Shown: positions 7,977 to 14,810 of the stretch, one piece after another | Layout: each line of letters starts with the position of its first letter | Position numbering within the stretch: the stretch's first letter is position 1 | IMG/VR virus record: IMGVR_UViG_3300033182_000499 | Location: 1-64,000 of that record | Length of the DNA: 64,000 bases | Source: a virus | Strand: one strand, 5' to 3' | The notes under the pieces: model-generated | Databases searched by the model: none | The model's input: the letters and a program-made list of their open reading frames with translations, nothing else | Told to the model about the DNA's origin: nothing | Translations under genes and position numbers: made by a program

Positions 7977-9274
7977 ATGTATATTTTTTCTATGTAGTCG
8001 TTTTTATTAAATGTTATATTGTCTCCAAAAATCCATCTACCGTAATCTTCTACCAAGTTGTTGTCCTCAATGGTAAGTTCATACAATAGGTTTTGGTTGT
8101 GTATAAGTCTTTCTTTAAGGTCTAAATAAATTTGGTGAAAGTCAAGTTTTGATAGTCTTTTTAGTTCTTCTACTATGAAATTAACTTTCTTAACTATTAA
8201 CTCATTATTTAAACTGTATATGGTATGTGGGTCTGTGTTCACATCTATTTTCTGTGAATAATCAAATGTATCATAATCGTGATTTACTATGTCATCAAAA
8301 ACATCAAAACCTAATTCACGTAAATCACTTACTATGCCAGTATAACCTAATATTATTGGAATCTGTAAATTATAAAATGGTTTGACTGACTTTTCAGTCA
8401 TAAATGGTAACAAGTCGTGTGTTGTTTCAGTAACAATATCAATGTAACTATCCGATAACATTTTATTAACCGTAAATCGGTGTTCAACTATGTCATTATC
8501 TATTTCTAAATGATAATTCTTGTATCGTATAACTTCATCAAATATACCAAAATTAACCTCACCACCATCCCCCGTCAAATTAGAAACAAAACCCAATTCG
8601 GTCAGGTTATTAGTTACTAGTTTATTAACTAAAAAAGACCTATGAATTTTAAATTGATTATTTAAACAAGTAAATAATTTACTTTTTTGAGTAGTAGACC
8701 ATTGTTTTCCTTTTATTATTATATTCGCGGGAATGATAGACTGACCTGTTGGATTTATTTTTGTAAAATTAATACTTCGTTGGTAGTCTAAATGTATTGT
8801 ATGGTTGTATTTAGAACAGAATGTTCTAGGCCCTGCAAATGGGTATTTGTAAAACTGAATTTCGGGGTATTTTTCTTCCAACCCTTTATAGTCTTTTAGT
8901 GGTGATATAAGTTTCAGTTTATCATAGTTTACTATATCAATATTATGATATTCTAATAAACTATAAACCTCCGAACCCTCGCCTAATAAATCTATAATAA
9001 ATGTATCACACGAGAGGTTAAACTCTTTGATGTTAATAATATTATAAACAGATTCTATAACTCTTAGAGTAAATCCGTGAATTACGATGTAATCAAAATG
9101 TCTACCATAAAATTCAGATTTTTCCGATGTTGGGTGTAAGGAGGTTAAGTTAGAATCTATTATGTTTAACCCTGTAAAGGTAAAACCCTGTAAATTATTG
9201 CCGGGTTCAATACATAATATTGACTTGTCTTTTATTTTACTTTGTAATAAATCGTAACTTTCTAGGTAGTTCAC
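7973..9274 (-). CDS. Glycosyltransferase-like phage protein (433 aa)
   Basis: The C-terminal half contains VTETTHDLLPFMTEKSVKPF, then PIILGYTGIVSDLRELGFDV and a DYDTF motif. A 'TEK..KP ... G..G....L.ELGF..F' pattern recurs in phage proteins related to GT10/GT-B-type glycosyltransferases. The N-terminal half is not recognised. The gene overlaps thioredoxin by 4 bases. Assignment to sugar transfer rests on this pattern only. Confidence 0.5.
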   Translation of the reverse strand: MNYLESYDLLQSKIKDKSILCIEPGNNLQGFTFTGLNIIDSNLTSLHPTSEKSEFYGRHFDYIVIHGFTLRVIESVYNIINIKEFNLSCDTFIIDLLGEGSEVYSLLEYHNIDIVNYDKLKLISPLKDYKGLEEKYPEIQFYKYPFAGPRTFCSKYNHTIHLDYQRSINFTKINPTGQSIIPANIIIKGKQWSTTQKSKLFTCLNNQFKIHRSFLVNKLVTNNLTELGFVSNLTGDGGEVNFGIFDEVIRYKNYHLEIDNDIVEHRFTVNKMLSDSYIDIVTETTHDLLPFMTEKSVKPFYNLQIPIILGYTGIVSDLRELGFDVFDDIVNHDYDTFDYSQKIDVNTDPHTIYSLNNELIVKKVNFIVEELKRLSKLDFHQIYLDLKERLIHNQNLLYELTIEDNNLVEDYGRWIFGDNITFNKNDYIEKIYI

Positions 9275-9495
9275 TTCTTTCTAATAAGAGAGGCTGTGTT
9301 CATTTTTTGAGATAGATGATTGAGGTATCTATCTCGGTGATGTGGTTGTAAATCTGTCTCGTGTACACCTCTACCATTTTCTATCAGATGTGATACTTCA
9401 AATCTACGTAAGAAATCCTTTTCATAAGTCAACGTGACTTGGTAAGTAATCTTAGTGCCAGGTACTGAAAAATGATATTTTGCTGATTGTTCCAT
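9271..9495 (-). CDS. Hypothetical protein (74 aa)
   Basis: Small basic soluble protein (MEQSAKYHFSVPGTKITYQV) with predicted strand-rich N-terminus and a helical C-terminus rich in His and Arg. It overlaps the next gene by 4 bases and follows the HNH gene by 5 bases. No recognised motif. Confidence 0.6.
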   Translation of the reverse strand: MEQSAKYHFSVPGTKITYQVTLTYEKDFLRRFEVSHLIENGRGVHETDLQPHHRDRYLNHLSQKMNTASLIRKK

Positions 9496-9500
9496 ATATG

Positions 9501-10109
9501 TTATTTGTTAAATTGTTTAAACAGTTCGTCTACTTCTTCGTCTTTCTTTTTCTCCTCAAAAAAGTCTTCCCTTGATATTTTTTTCATATCAAAGTCTTCA
9601 TACTCAAACTCACTATACCTATCATAATCATCATTACGGGCTTGGTTGAGATAGTCAGGTGTCCAATATCTTCGTTTCTTTATACCAATCAATTCTCTAC
9701 CTATGTCAACATAAAAACAATTATAACAGATGAGTTGTATGTTCTCCAATTTATGATTTTTTCTATTATTATCCAAAAAATGAAGTAATAGTGGTGACCT
9801 ACCATCAATTCGTTTTCGTTCATAACCACATACCTCACAACAGTCTTTCTTATATCCATACTTTACTAACTGTCTAGCAAATGTCTTTAGGTTCCAATGG
9901 GGTCGTTCACCATTTAATATAGGGTCAAGTGAATGTTTTTGGGTATTCTTGGTCATACCCTTACCACCCTTATTTAGTAAGTTCTCAAATACACCGTGAT
10001 ACTCTGCCCACTTCTTGTATGTTTTGTATGATACTTTAAGATAACGAGCGGCCTGTGCAGCCGATTTACTATTGGCCTGTGCCGCTAGTATTTCTGATTT
10101 TAATAACAT
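9501..10109 (-). CDS. HNH homing endonuclease-like protein (202 aa)
   Basis: Residues about 5-35 form a helix-turn-helix (SAAQAARYLKVSYKTYKKWA). The HNH core follows: CCEVCGYERK, LLLHFLDNNRKNHKLENIQL and ICYNC, giving two zinc Cys pairs and the His-Asn centre. Proteins of this build act as homing endonucleases in T4-like phages. It is a free-standing gene between small operon members. A bulk role in DNA packaging or recombination is less likely given the DNA-recognition helix. Confidence 0.8.
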   Translation of the reverse strand: MLLKSEILAAQANSKSAAQAARYLKVSYKTYKKWAEYHGVFENLLNKGGKGMTKNTQKHSLDPILNGERPHWNLKTFARQLVKYGYKKDCCEVCGYERKRIDGRSPLLLHFLDNNRKNHKLENIQLICYNCFYVDIGRELIGIKKRRYWTPDYLNQARNDDYDRYSEFEYEDFDMKKISREDFFEEKKKDEEVDELFKQFNK

Positions 10110-10111
10110 TT

Positions 10112-10294
10112 TTACTTCTTATACGGAAACATTTGATTTAGTTGTTCTTTTCTCTTACTACACCCACAATCTTCTATACCCATTGCTTGTGTAGTTTTTT
10201 CTACAACCGTTTTGATGCCTGTGGTTGTTGTAATTTTCTCCACAGTATCACCCAACCCTTGTTGGTTTTTTATTAAGTCTTTTAACTTTATCAT
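10112..10294 (-). CDS. Small hypothetical protein with capsid-targeting-like start (60 aa)
   Basis: Begins MIKLKDLIKNQQG, close to the start of the proteins at 19933 and 22217 (KLKDIL/V). It also has a CGCSKRK motif, a possible metal or redox site. An ATATTTATA late-promoter motif lies 14 bases upstream (10309-10317). It is the last minus-strand gene before the divergent plus-strand lipoprotein. Function unknown. Confidence 0.6.
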   Translation of the reverse strand: MIKLKDLIKNQQGLGDTVEKITTTTGIKTVVEKTTQAMGIEDCGCSKRKEQLNQMFPYKK

Positions 10295-10308
10295 AGTCCT
10301 TATTTTAT

Positions 10309-10317
10309 TATAAATAT
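10309..10317 (-). promoter_or_regulatory. Late-promoter-like ATATTTATA motif (minus strand)
   Basis: Exact ATATTTATA on the minus strand, 14 bases before the start of the 60-residue gene. It is back to back with the plus-strand copy at 10328-10336. Confidence 0.5.
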
Positions 10318-10327
10318 AAGTTAGGTG

Positions 10328-10336
10328 TTATTTATA
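10328..10336 (+). promoter_or_regulatory. Late-promoter-like TTATTTATA motif (plus strand)
   Basis: TTATTTATATAA on the plus strand, 19 bases before the ATG of the only plus-strand gene. The motif changes strand together with the gene, which argues that it is a directional promoter element rather than simple AT-richness. Confidence 0.55.
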
Positions 10337-10355
10337 TAAAAGTAAAGTTTATACG

Positions 10356-11066
10356 ATGAAACGATATATTTTATTATTGGTTATGTTAGTCCCACTAATT
10401 GGGTGTGATTCACAACGGGTCAAAGACTTGTTTAGAGATGAAGAACGAGAACAACAGTTAGAGGACAGTATATCGGTTATACTTGAGGATATGGAATACG
10501 CCATTGATTTGATTGATAATCTCTATACGATGATTGATAGTTTAGAAGACATCAAACGAAAACCTATTATGGTAGAAAAGATTGTAGAACGAGTTGATAC
10601 AATTAGACTAACCCAAGGTGGATTTAATGTTGATAAACTGTATAACATTCCCATTGACAATACTGAACGATATGTGGGGAGTGTGTTTAATATCAAGGGT
10701 GTCACAGAGTTTAAGTGGGACTTCTTAAACAATGAACCTTTAGCCGCCACCACAACCATAACAGACTTTCAGTTACGACTAAATGTTAGAACACGGATTA
10801 AACCTATCCAAACAGGATTAGAAGTAGAGTCAATACCCCTATCCCCAAATATAATGATTACCAACAACACCGATAATGTGATAGATAAAACAAACTACTT
10901 TAAGGAAATACCATCCAAGATTTCTATTGGAATAATTGGTGGTTATGGTTTTACTCACCAAGGTGCGACTCCGTTTATTGGTATAGGAATCAATTACAGT
11001 TTGTTAGAAACAGGTGACGCGATTAGAAGATTAAAAGGTAAAATTCCTCAAAACAGGAAGCGATAG
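10356..11066 (+). CDS. Outer-membrane lipoprotein, DUF6808-like (236 aa)
   Basis: The only convincing plus-strand gene. It has a lipoprotein signal with lipobox LIGC (Cys17), then a charged coiled-coil stretch of about residues 20-70, a strand-rich middle, and a C-terminal Gly-rich part (KISIGIIGGYGFTHQG, FIGIGINYSLL). The layout resembles DUF6808 proteins of Bacteroidota phages. Its place near the endolysin and holin-like genes allows a spanin-type role in outer-membrane disruption, but that is inference. Its 3' end overlaps the convergent 11023-11526 gene by 44 bases. Confidence 0.75.
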   Translation: MKRYILLLVMLVPLIGCDSQRVKDLFRDEEREQQLEDSISVILEDMEYAIDLIDNLYTMIDSLEDIKRKPIMVEKIVERVDTIRLTQGGFNVDKLYNIPIDNTERYVGSVFNIKGVTEFKWDFLNNEPLAATTTITDFQLRLNVRTRIKPIQTGLEVESIPLSPNIMITNNTDNVIDKTNYFKEIPSKISIGIIGGYGFTHQGATPFIGIGINYSLLETGDAIRRLKGKIPQNRKR

Positions 11067-11526
11067 CCTTTTTCACCAAGTTCATCAACAGACTGTTTGC
11101 GAAATCTACTTCACTCTCCTCCACCGATAAAAAGTTAGACCGTATTTCTTTATCTATCTCTACCTCGGTATGTAACTTTTGTATTATGTTATAGTCTTTG
11201 TGATAGAATACGATTTCCATTTCTAGTCCAACGGTTTCTGTCTTTGACTTCATTGTAGCAAATGTAATCTCGGTATTAGGTCGTATGTAGTTTATGAATA
11301 CGGGATAGACATATATGTCAGCCTCATCCTTATCGTCCGTTAAACGTAAAGTTTGGTAGTCTGCGTACTCTTGTATGTACTCTTCCATAACCACCACCGT
11401 TGTTTTCTTTAACAATGGATTACCGAATATCTCAATAGGAGTTTCGTTTGTTGGTTCCCCCACCCAAATCAGTAATATGGAAAGTAGTGTTAGAATAAAA
11501 CTCTCCCCCCTAACAGTAGCCCCCAA
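11023..11526 (-). CDS. Envelope-associated hypothetical protein (167 aa)
   Basis: An N-terminal hydrophobic stretch (FILTLLSILLIWVGE) looks like a signal or anchor. The rest alternates strands and helices with a DEADIYVYP motif and a long helix at the end (NSLLMNLVKKAIASCFEEF). The 'ADxxV.p......Y' layout is reminiscent of LptE- or CsgG-type small periplasmic domains, but I cannot assign it. It overlaps the start of its upstream barrel gene by 37 bases and the plus-strand lipoprotein by 44 bases. Confidence 0.55.
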   Translation of the reverse strand: MGATVRGESFILTLLSILLIWVGEPTNETPIEIFGNPLLKKTTVVVMEEYIQEYADYQTLRLTDDKDEADIYVYPVFINYIRPNTEITFATMKSKTETVGLEMEIVFYHKDYNIIQKLHTEVEIDKEIRSNFLSVEESEVDFANSLLMNLVKKAIASCFEEFYLLIF

Positions 11527-12425
11527 TGGTCTGATGTATTCATATTTGTTTTAAGACTATTGGTATACGTCAAGTTCATACCAAAGGTGTCTGTTAATTT
11601 ATACCCTACATTTACAAATGGTTTTATAGTCATATAGTCCTCAAACCAATAATCCAATGTAAATACTTTTCGTCTGTATGTATAACTTAATACTAAATTG
11701 GTTGATAGTTTTAATGTTTTGTTATTCACAAATGATTTAGTATGTCCGACAATAAGGGAGTTGTCTTGGAAAGGGTAGTCGTTTAGACTACCAAATGTAA
11801 CAGAATGTAAAGTGAAGTAAGAACCAAACACCCCGACATTACCCAATATACCAACCGATGTATTTGCAATCACATCATTTTGTAACACCATCAGGTTGGC
11901 GTTCACCATCGTCTTTGTTGTAGAGTTGAGTGGTGTTATTTTGTAGTAACCAATATTACCATTGATATTACTACTCGCGTTCAACATAAACCCGTTGGAT
12001 GTATTGGTAAGTAGATTGGATTTATTGTATCCTCCTGTTAGTCCAACTATATTACCATTGTAGTATGATAGGTCAGATGCTAAAATTACGATGGGTTGGG
12101 ATATGTCTATGTCACCTGTTTCAGATGAACTTTTTGCATTACTAGTAACCAAGTCCGTGATTTCGGCACACGGGTAATACTCTTTCCACTTTCGGTATAT
12201 ACTTCCCAACCAATCAATGTGTTCGTTTTGTAAAACTTGTTCGGGTGTGAATGTTTGACTATATCCAAAAAAAGCAAAAGTGGTATTAGAGTTTATGTCT
12301 ATTGGTAATTTTACTCGTTGTAGAACATCGGAACATACCTCTCTATATGAATAGTTTAATACAAACTGTTGAGAGTATAATTCTGTCGGTATGATTATAA
12401 ATAATATGAGGTATAACCATTTCAC
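11490..12425 (-). CDS. Outer-membrane beta-barrel protein (311 aa)
   Basis: GTG start at 12423-12425, then a signal peptide (LYLILFIIIPTELYSQ). From about residue 130 on, alternating polar/hydrophobic strands follow each other (GNIGYYKITP, GVFGSYFTLHSV, KLSTNLVLSYTYRRKV, FGMNLTYTNSL) and the chain ends GGRVLF with a terminal Phe, typical of outer-membrane barrels. It follows the GIY-YIG gene with a GTGA overlap and belongs to the same block as CsgG. It could form an export or receptor-altering pore. Confidence 0.65.
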   Translation of the reverse strand: MKWLYLILFIIIPTELYSQQFVLNYSYREVCSDVLQRVKLPIDINSNTTFAFFGYSQTFTPEQVLQNEHIDWLGSIYRKWKEYYPCAEITDLVTSNAKSSSETGDIDISQPIVILASDLSYYNGNIVGLTGGYNKSNLLTNTSNGFMLNASSNINGNIGYYKITPLNSTTKTMVNANLMVLQNDVIANTSVGILGNVGVFGSYFTLHSVTFGSLNDYPFQDNSLIVGHTKSFVNNKTLKLSTNLVLSYTYRRKVFTLDYWFEDYMTIKPFVNVGYKLTDTFGMNLTYTNSLKTNMNTSDHWGLLLGGRVLF

Positions 12426-13171
12426 TTTATGTAGTATTTGTTTATTCTATATCGGGTTATACCTGTTTCATTTACTGCATCTCTCACACTATTATACGTT
12501 ACACCATCAATGGTTACTTTAATACTATTAGTGGGTTGATTACCTAACATCTTTAATCGCAATTGTTCTTTCCGTTCAGATGTAAATGCTTTACTTATGG
12601 CCTTGGCTCGTTTCCTTACAAACTCCTTACTTTGTTTAATACCTTTTAGTTTGTTCTTGTTAGATTTACTTATCTTTCTTTTAGTTTCCTCTGAATGAGA
12701 CCAACCTGTACCACGAGTTGCTATTCCTTTTTTAGACTCTGATATTTTTTTTCTTTCTTCTTTTGTTTTTACCCGTCCCTTGAGTCCTTCTGATATTTTT
12801 TTTCTATCTTCTTTGGTAAATACATAAGGATTTTCTCTCTTTGTCTTTCTTATCTTCTCTTTTGACTTTTCTGACAACCTACCTGAAAAATGTGATGTTT
12901 TAGTGTAAATACTATTTAACCCTTCTTCTATTGAGTTATACTTTTCTTGGTAATATCGTTCTCTTTTATTTAGTTGTGTCTCATCACATTCTTCTATAAC
13001 CTCAAATGTATGCTCGTCAAGTCCGTATTTCTTAAATGAATTATACAAGTGAGTATTTCTATTATCATTTATATAATCGTGTTTATGTCTATACCATCTT
13101 CGTTCTATGTCAATACTTTGACCTATGTAGATTTTACCGTTTGGGTTTGTTATTTTGTATATTCCTGTCAT
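12422..13171 (-). CDS. GIY-YIG homing endonuclease (249 aa)
   Basis: The N-terminal catalytic domain has GIYKI and YIGQS with the conserved Arg in RRWYRHK and a Glu near FEVIEECDE. It is followed by repeated NUMOD3-type DNA-binding motifs (KEKIRKTKRE, RKKISEGLKG, RKKISESKKG, KRKISKSNKN) and an end module like NUMOD1 (GVTYNSVRDAVNETGI). This is a mobile selfish gene. It sits between CsgG and the barrel gene, with a double RNA hairpin just ahead of its start. Confidence 0.9.
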   Translation of the reverse strand: MTGIYKITNPNGKIYIGQSIDIERRWYRHKHDYINDNRNTHLYNSFKKYGLDEHTFEVIEECDETQLNKRERYYQEKYNSIEEGLNSIYTKTSHFSGRLSEKSKEKIRKTKRENPYVFTKEDRKKISEGLKGRVKTKEERKKISESKKGIATRGTGWSHSEETKRKISKSNKNKLKGIKQSKEFVRKRAKAISKAFTSERKEQLRLKMLGNQPTNSIKVTIDGVTYNSVRDAVNETGITRYRINKYYIK

Positions 13172-13186
13172 TTCTTTAATCCAAAA

Positions 13187-13282
13187 AAACCCATATAGTT
13201 TCAGCGGTTGCGGTCGCCTACTCCTATATGGGTTTCTAATCTAAAAATCTTATGTATGTAGTCCGCAACTCCTACATATATA
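13187..13282 (-). ncRNA. Tandem hairpins with complementary loops (possible kissing-loop element)
   Basis: Between CsgG and the endonuclease gene. Stem A pairs 13187-13198 with 13224-13235 (12 perfect base pairs, loop 25 nt) and is followed on the minus strand by a T run, so it could act as a terminator. Stem B pairs 13251-13261 with 13272-13282 (11 positions, one mismatch, loop 10 nt). Seven loop-A bases (13207-13213) are the perfect complement of seven loop-B bases (13263-13269), so the loops could kiss. A late-promoter motif (13279-13287) overlaps stem B. Confidence 0.6.
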
Positions 13283-13311
13283 AATATAACCAAGAGTGAA
13301 AAAACAAATGG

Positions 13312-14010
13312 TTATTCGGGTTTCGCTAACCAACCGCGGCGTTGGGCTCTTTGGATAAGATTTACTGTGGCAGTTTCTAATGCTTTTTGAGTACTCATTC
13401 CAACAGTTGATTGGTCAAAATCAGCGTCAGGTGTATCAAAAAATCCTAATCCAATTTGAGATGTTTTACCCAATCCTGATGCAATTAAGAACTCACCTGT
13501 TTCAACACTAACAAGTCTTATCTGAAATCCTACAATTGTAGTGTTTTTAGTCATAGTGTTAAACTTATCCACTACCTCTTCTTTTGAGGTACTGAATTCG
13601 TATAATTCTGCATAGCAAAAATACTTCGGTAATACCAAACCACCTGTTTTAAGTTCGGTTCCATCAACTGCAAGTCCCGCGTCTGATAGTTCCCACTTAT
13701 CAACCATTTGATTTAGTATATCATCTTTTTCTTCTGTATAACGGAAGTATCCTGTTTCCTCAAAGTTTTCTAGGATACGGTTAGTCAAACCTAATCCCAC
13801 TCGTTTCTCTCCAAGTTCAGGGTATTGGTCTATGATTTCTTTGGTGATAGATAAGTTTGCCAACTGAATTGGGGTTCTCTCACCTGTGAAATATTCTACA
13901 TCATAAACGGATTTTTGTGTCTCAAACCCTGCCTCATAACTCTCAACCATAACTTGAGAAGAACAAGAACTAATTAGTAGTGTGATAATTAGAAATAATA
14001 GTTTCTTCAT
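13312..14010 (-). CDS. CsgG-like curli secretion lipoprotein (232 aa)
   Basis: Lipoprotein signal with Cys16 in LISSC. The mature part follows the CsgG pattern: GLGLTNRILENFEETGYFR, a helix with ILNQMVDKWELSDAG, an 'itef' strand YCYAELYEF-like segment, VGFQIRLVSVETGEFLIASG and the C-terminal helix ATVNLIQRA. CsgG forms the nine-fold outer-membrane channel that exports curli subunits. Neighbours are an outer-membrane barrel and a secreted T9SS-type protein, so the phage seems to carry an envelope-export module. Which cargo passes is unknown; no curlin repeat gene is visible. Confidence 0.7.
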   Translation of the reverse strand: MKKLLFLIITLLISSCSSQVMVESYEAGFETQKSVYDVEYFTGERTPIQLANLSITKEIIDQYPELGEKRVGLGLTNRILENFEETGYFRYTEEKDDILNQMVDKWELSDAGLAVDGTELKTGGLVLPKYFCYAELYEFSTSKEEVVDKFNTMTKNTTIVGFQIRLVSVETGEFLIASGLGKTSQIGLGFFDTPDADFDQSTVGMSTQKALETATVNLIQRAQRRGWLAKPE

Positions 14011-14348
14011 TAGCTGTCCTTTTTATATTTTAGAAGTCTGTTAGTAGCCTTTGGTTCTTCAACTTTTACAGTTTCAGGTTCAGCCTTAACTTCTTTAATT
14101 ATAGTTTGAGTTGGTGCAGCCTGTGGTATAGTTAGGTTAATGGTCGGGCCTTCTACACTTACACTTTGATTGTTGTTTTGTGCAGGTGCTTCTACGGCAG
14201 ACTCTTCGTCTTCTATACCTATGAATGACTTTACCTCATCCATAAACATAGTTCCTATACCTGTTAGTAACACACCAGCTCCTGTGGCTATTTGTGCTTT
14301 GAGGTTGGATAATAACCCACCCTTTTGTTCTTGTTGTTCTTCACTCAT
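14010..14348 (-). CDS. Membrane-associated hypothetical protein (112 aa)
   Basis: An amphipathic Gly-rich N-terminal helix (QIATGAGVLLTGIGTMF) is followed by an acidic hinge, a Pro/Asn/Gln-rich linker and a Lys-rich C-terminus. The frame ends where CsgG begins (one-base overlap) and overlaps the 40-residue gene upstream by 8 bases. No family recognised. Confidence 0.6.
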   Translation of the reverse strand: MSEEQQEQKGGLLSNLKAQIATGAGVLLTGIGTMFMDEVKSFIGIEDEESAVEAPAQNNNQSVSVEGPTINLTIPQAAPTQTIIKEVKAEPETVKVEEPKATNRLLKYKKDS

Positions 14349-14463
14349 CTTTGTTTCCTTTAAGTTTGTCTTTGATTTGTAGTATTAGTATTGTTAAATT
14401 CCAAAGTATAGTGGGTAAGAATATCAAACCCATTATACCTAGTAATAAATATAAGATTTCCAT
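14341..14463 (-). CDS. Small membrane protein (40 aa)
   Basis: Too short for routine calling. The frame starts at ATG 14461-14463 and reads MEILYLLLGIMGLIFLPTIL, then WNLTILILQIKDKLKGNKDE: one or two membrane helices and a basic tail. It overlaps the next gene by 8 bases and starts two bases after the previous one stops, so it fits the operon precisely. With the next gene it could make up a holin/antiholin-type pair, which is speculation. Confidence 0.6.
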   Translation of the reverse strand: MEILYLLLGIMGLIFLPTILWNLTILILQIKDKLKGNKDE

Positions 14464-14465
14464 TT

Positions 14466-14810
14466 TTAACTATTGCCACTTTCTAGTTTCCTTTTGGCTA
14501 ATAACATCTCAGGTGTGTCATCTTCCTCATCCATCTTAGCCACAAGCATCTTATCTTTATCTGTATCTGAAAACCAATAATCTATAATCTTTCCGTAACT
14601 ACCAATGAATGCACCCAAGAGTAATAAGAGTAATTCTTTCCACTCACCGGCTACTTCAGTTCCAATATGGATAGATGCTACAATACCAATAGATAATATC
14701 ACAAATGTGTATAATACGATAGATGTAATCATCCACCGTCTATTCATCATTGAGTTTAGTAGGTCTCTAAATCCTGTGTTTTCTTGTTCTTGTTCGTTTT
14801 GTTCTACCAT
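14466..14810 (-). CDS. Two-helix membrane protein, holin-like (114 aa)
   Basis: Two hydrophobic helices, about residues 26-46 (MITSIVLYTFVILSIGIVAS) and 56-75 (WKELLLLLLGAFIGSYGKI), with charged N- and C-termini. Size and topology fit a class II holin, and the endolysin gene lies 2 kb upstream. It overlaps the stop of the T9SS-type protein gene by one base. Other roles of a small membrane protein cannot be excluded. Confidence 0.6.
   Translation of the reverse strand: MVEQNEQEQENTGFRDLLNSMMNRRWMITSIVLYTFVILSIGIVASIHIGTEVAGEWKELLLLLLGAFIGSYGKIIDYWFSDTDKDKMLVAKMDEEDDTPEMLLAKRKLESGNS

Noticed and set aside
13187-13282. CRISPR repeat or tRNA in the hairpin region
   Set aside because: The arms are inverted, not direct repeats with spacers, and there is no cloverleaf or CCA end.
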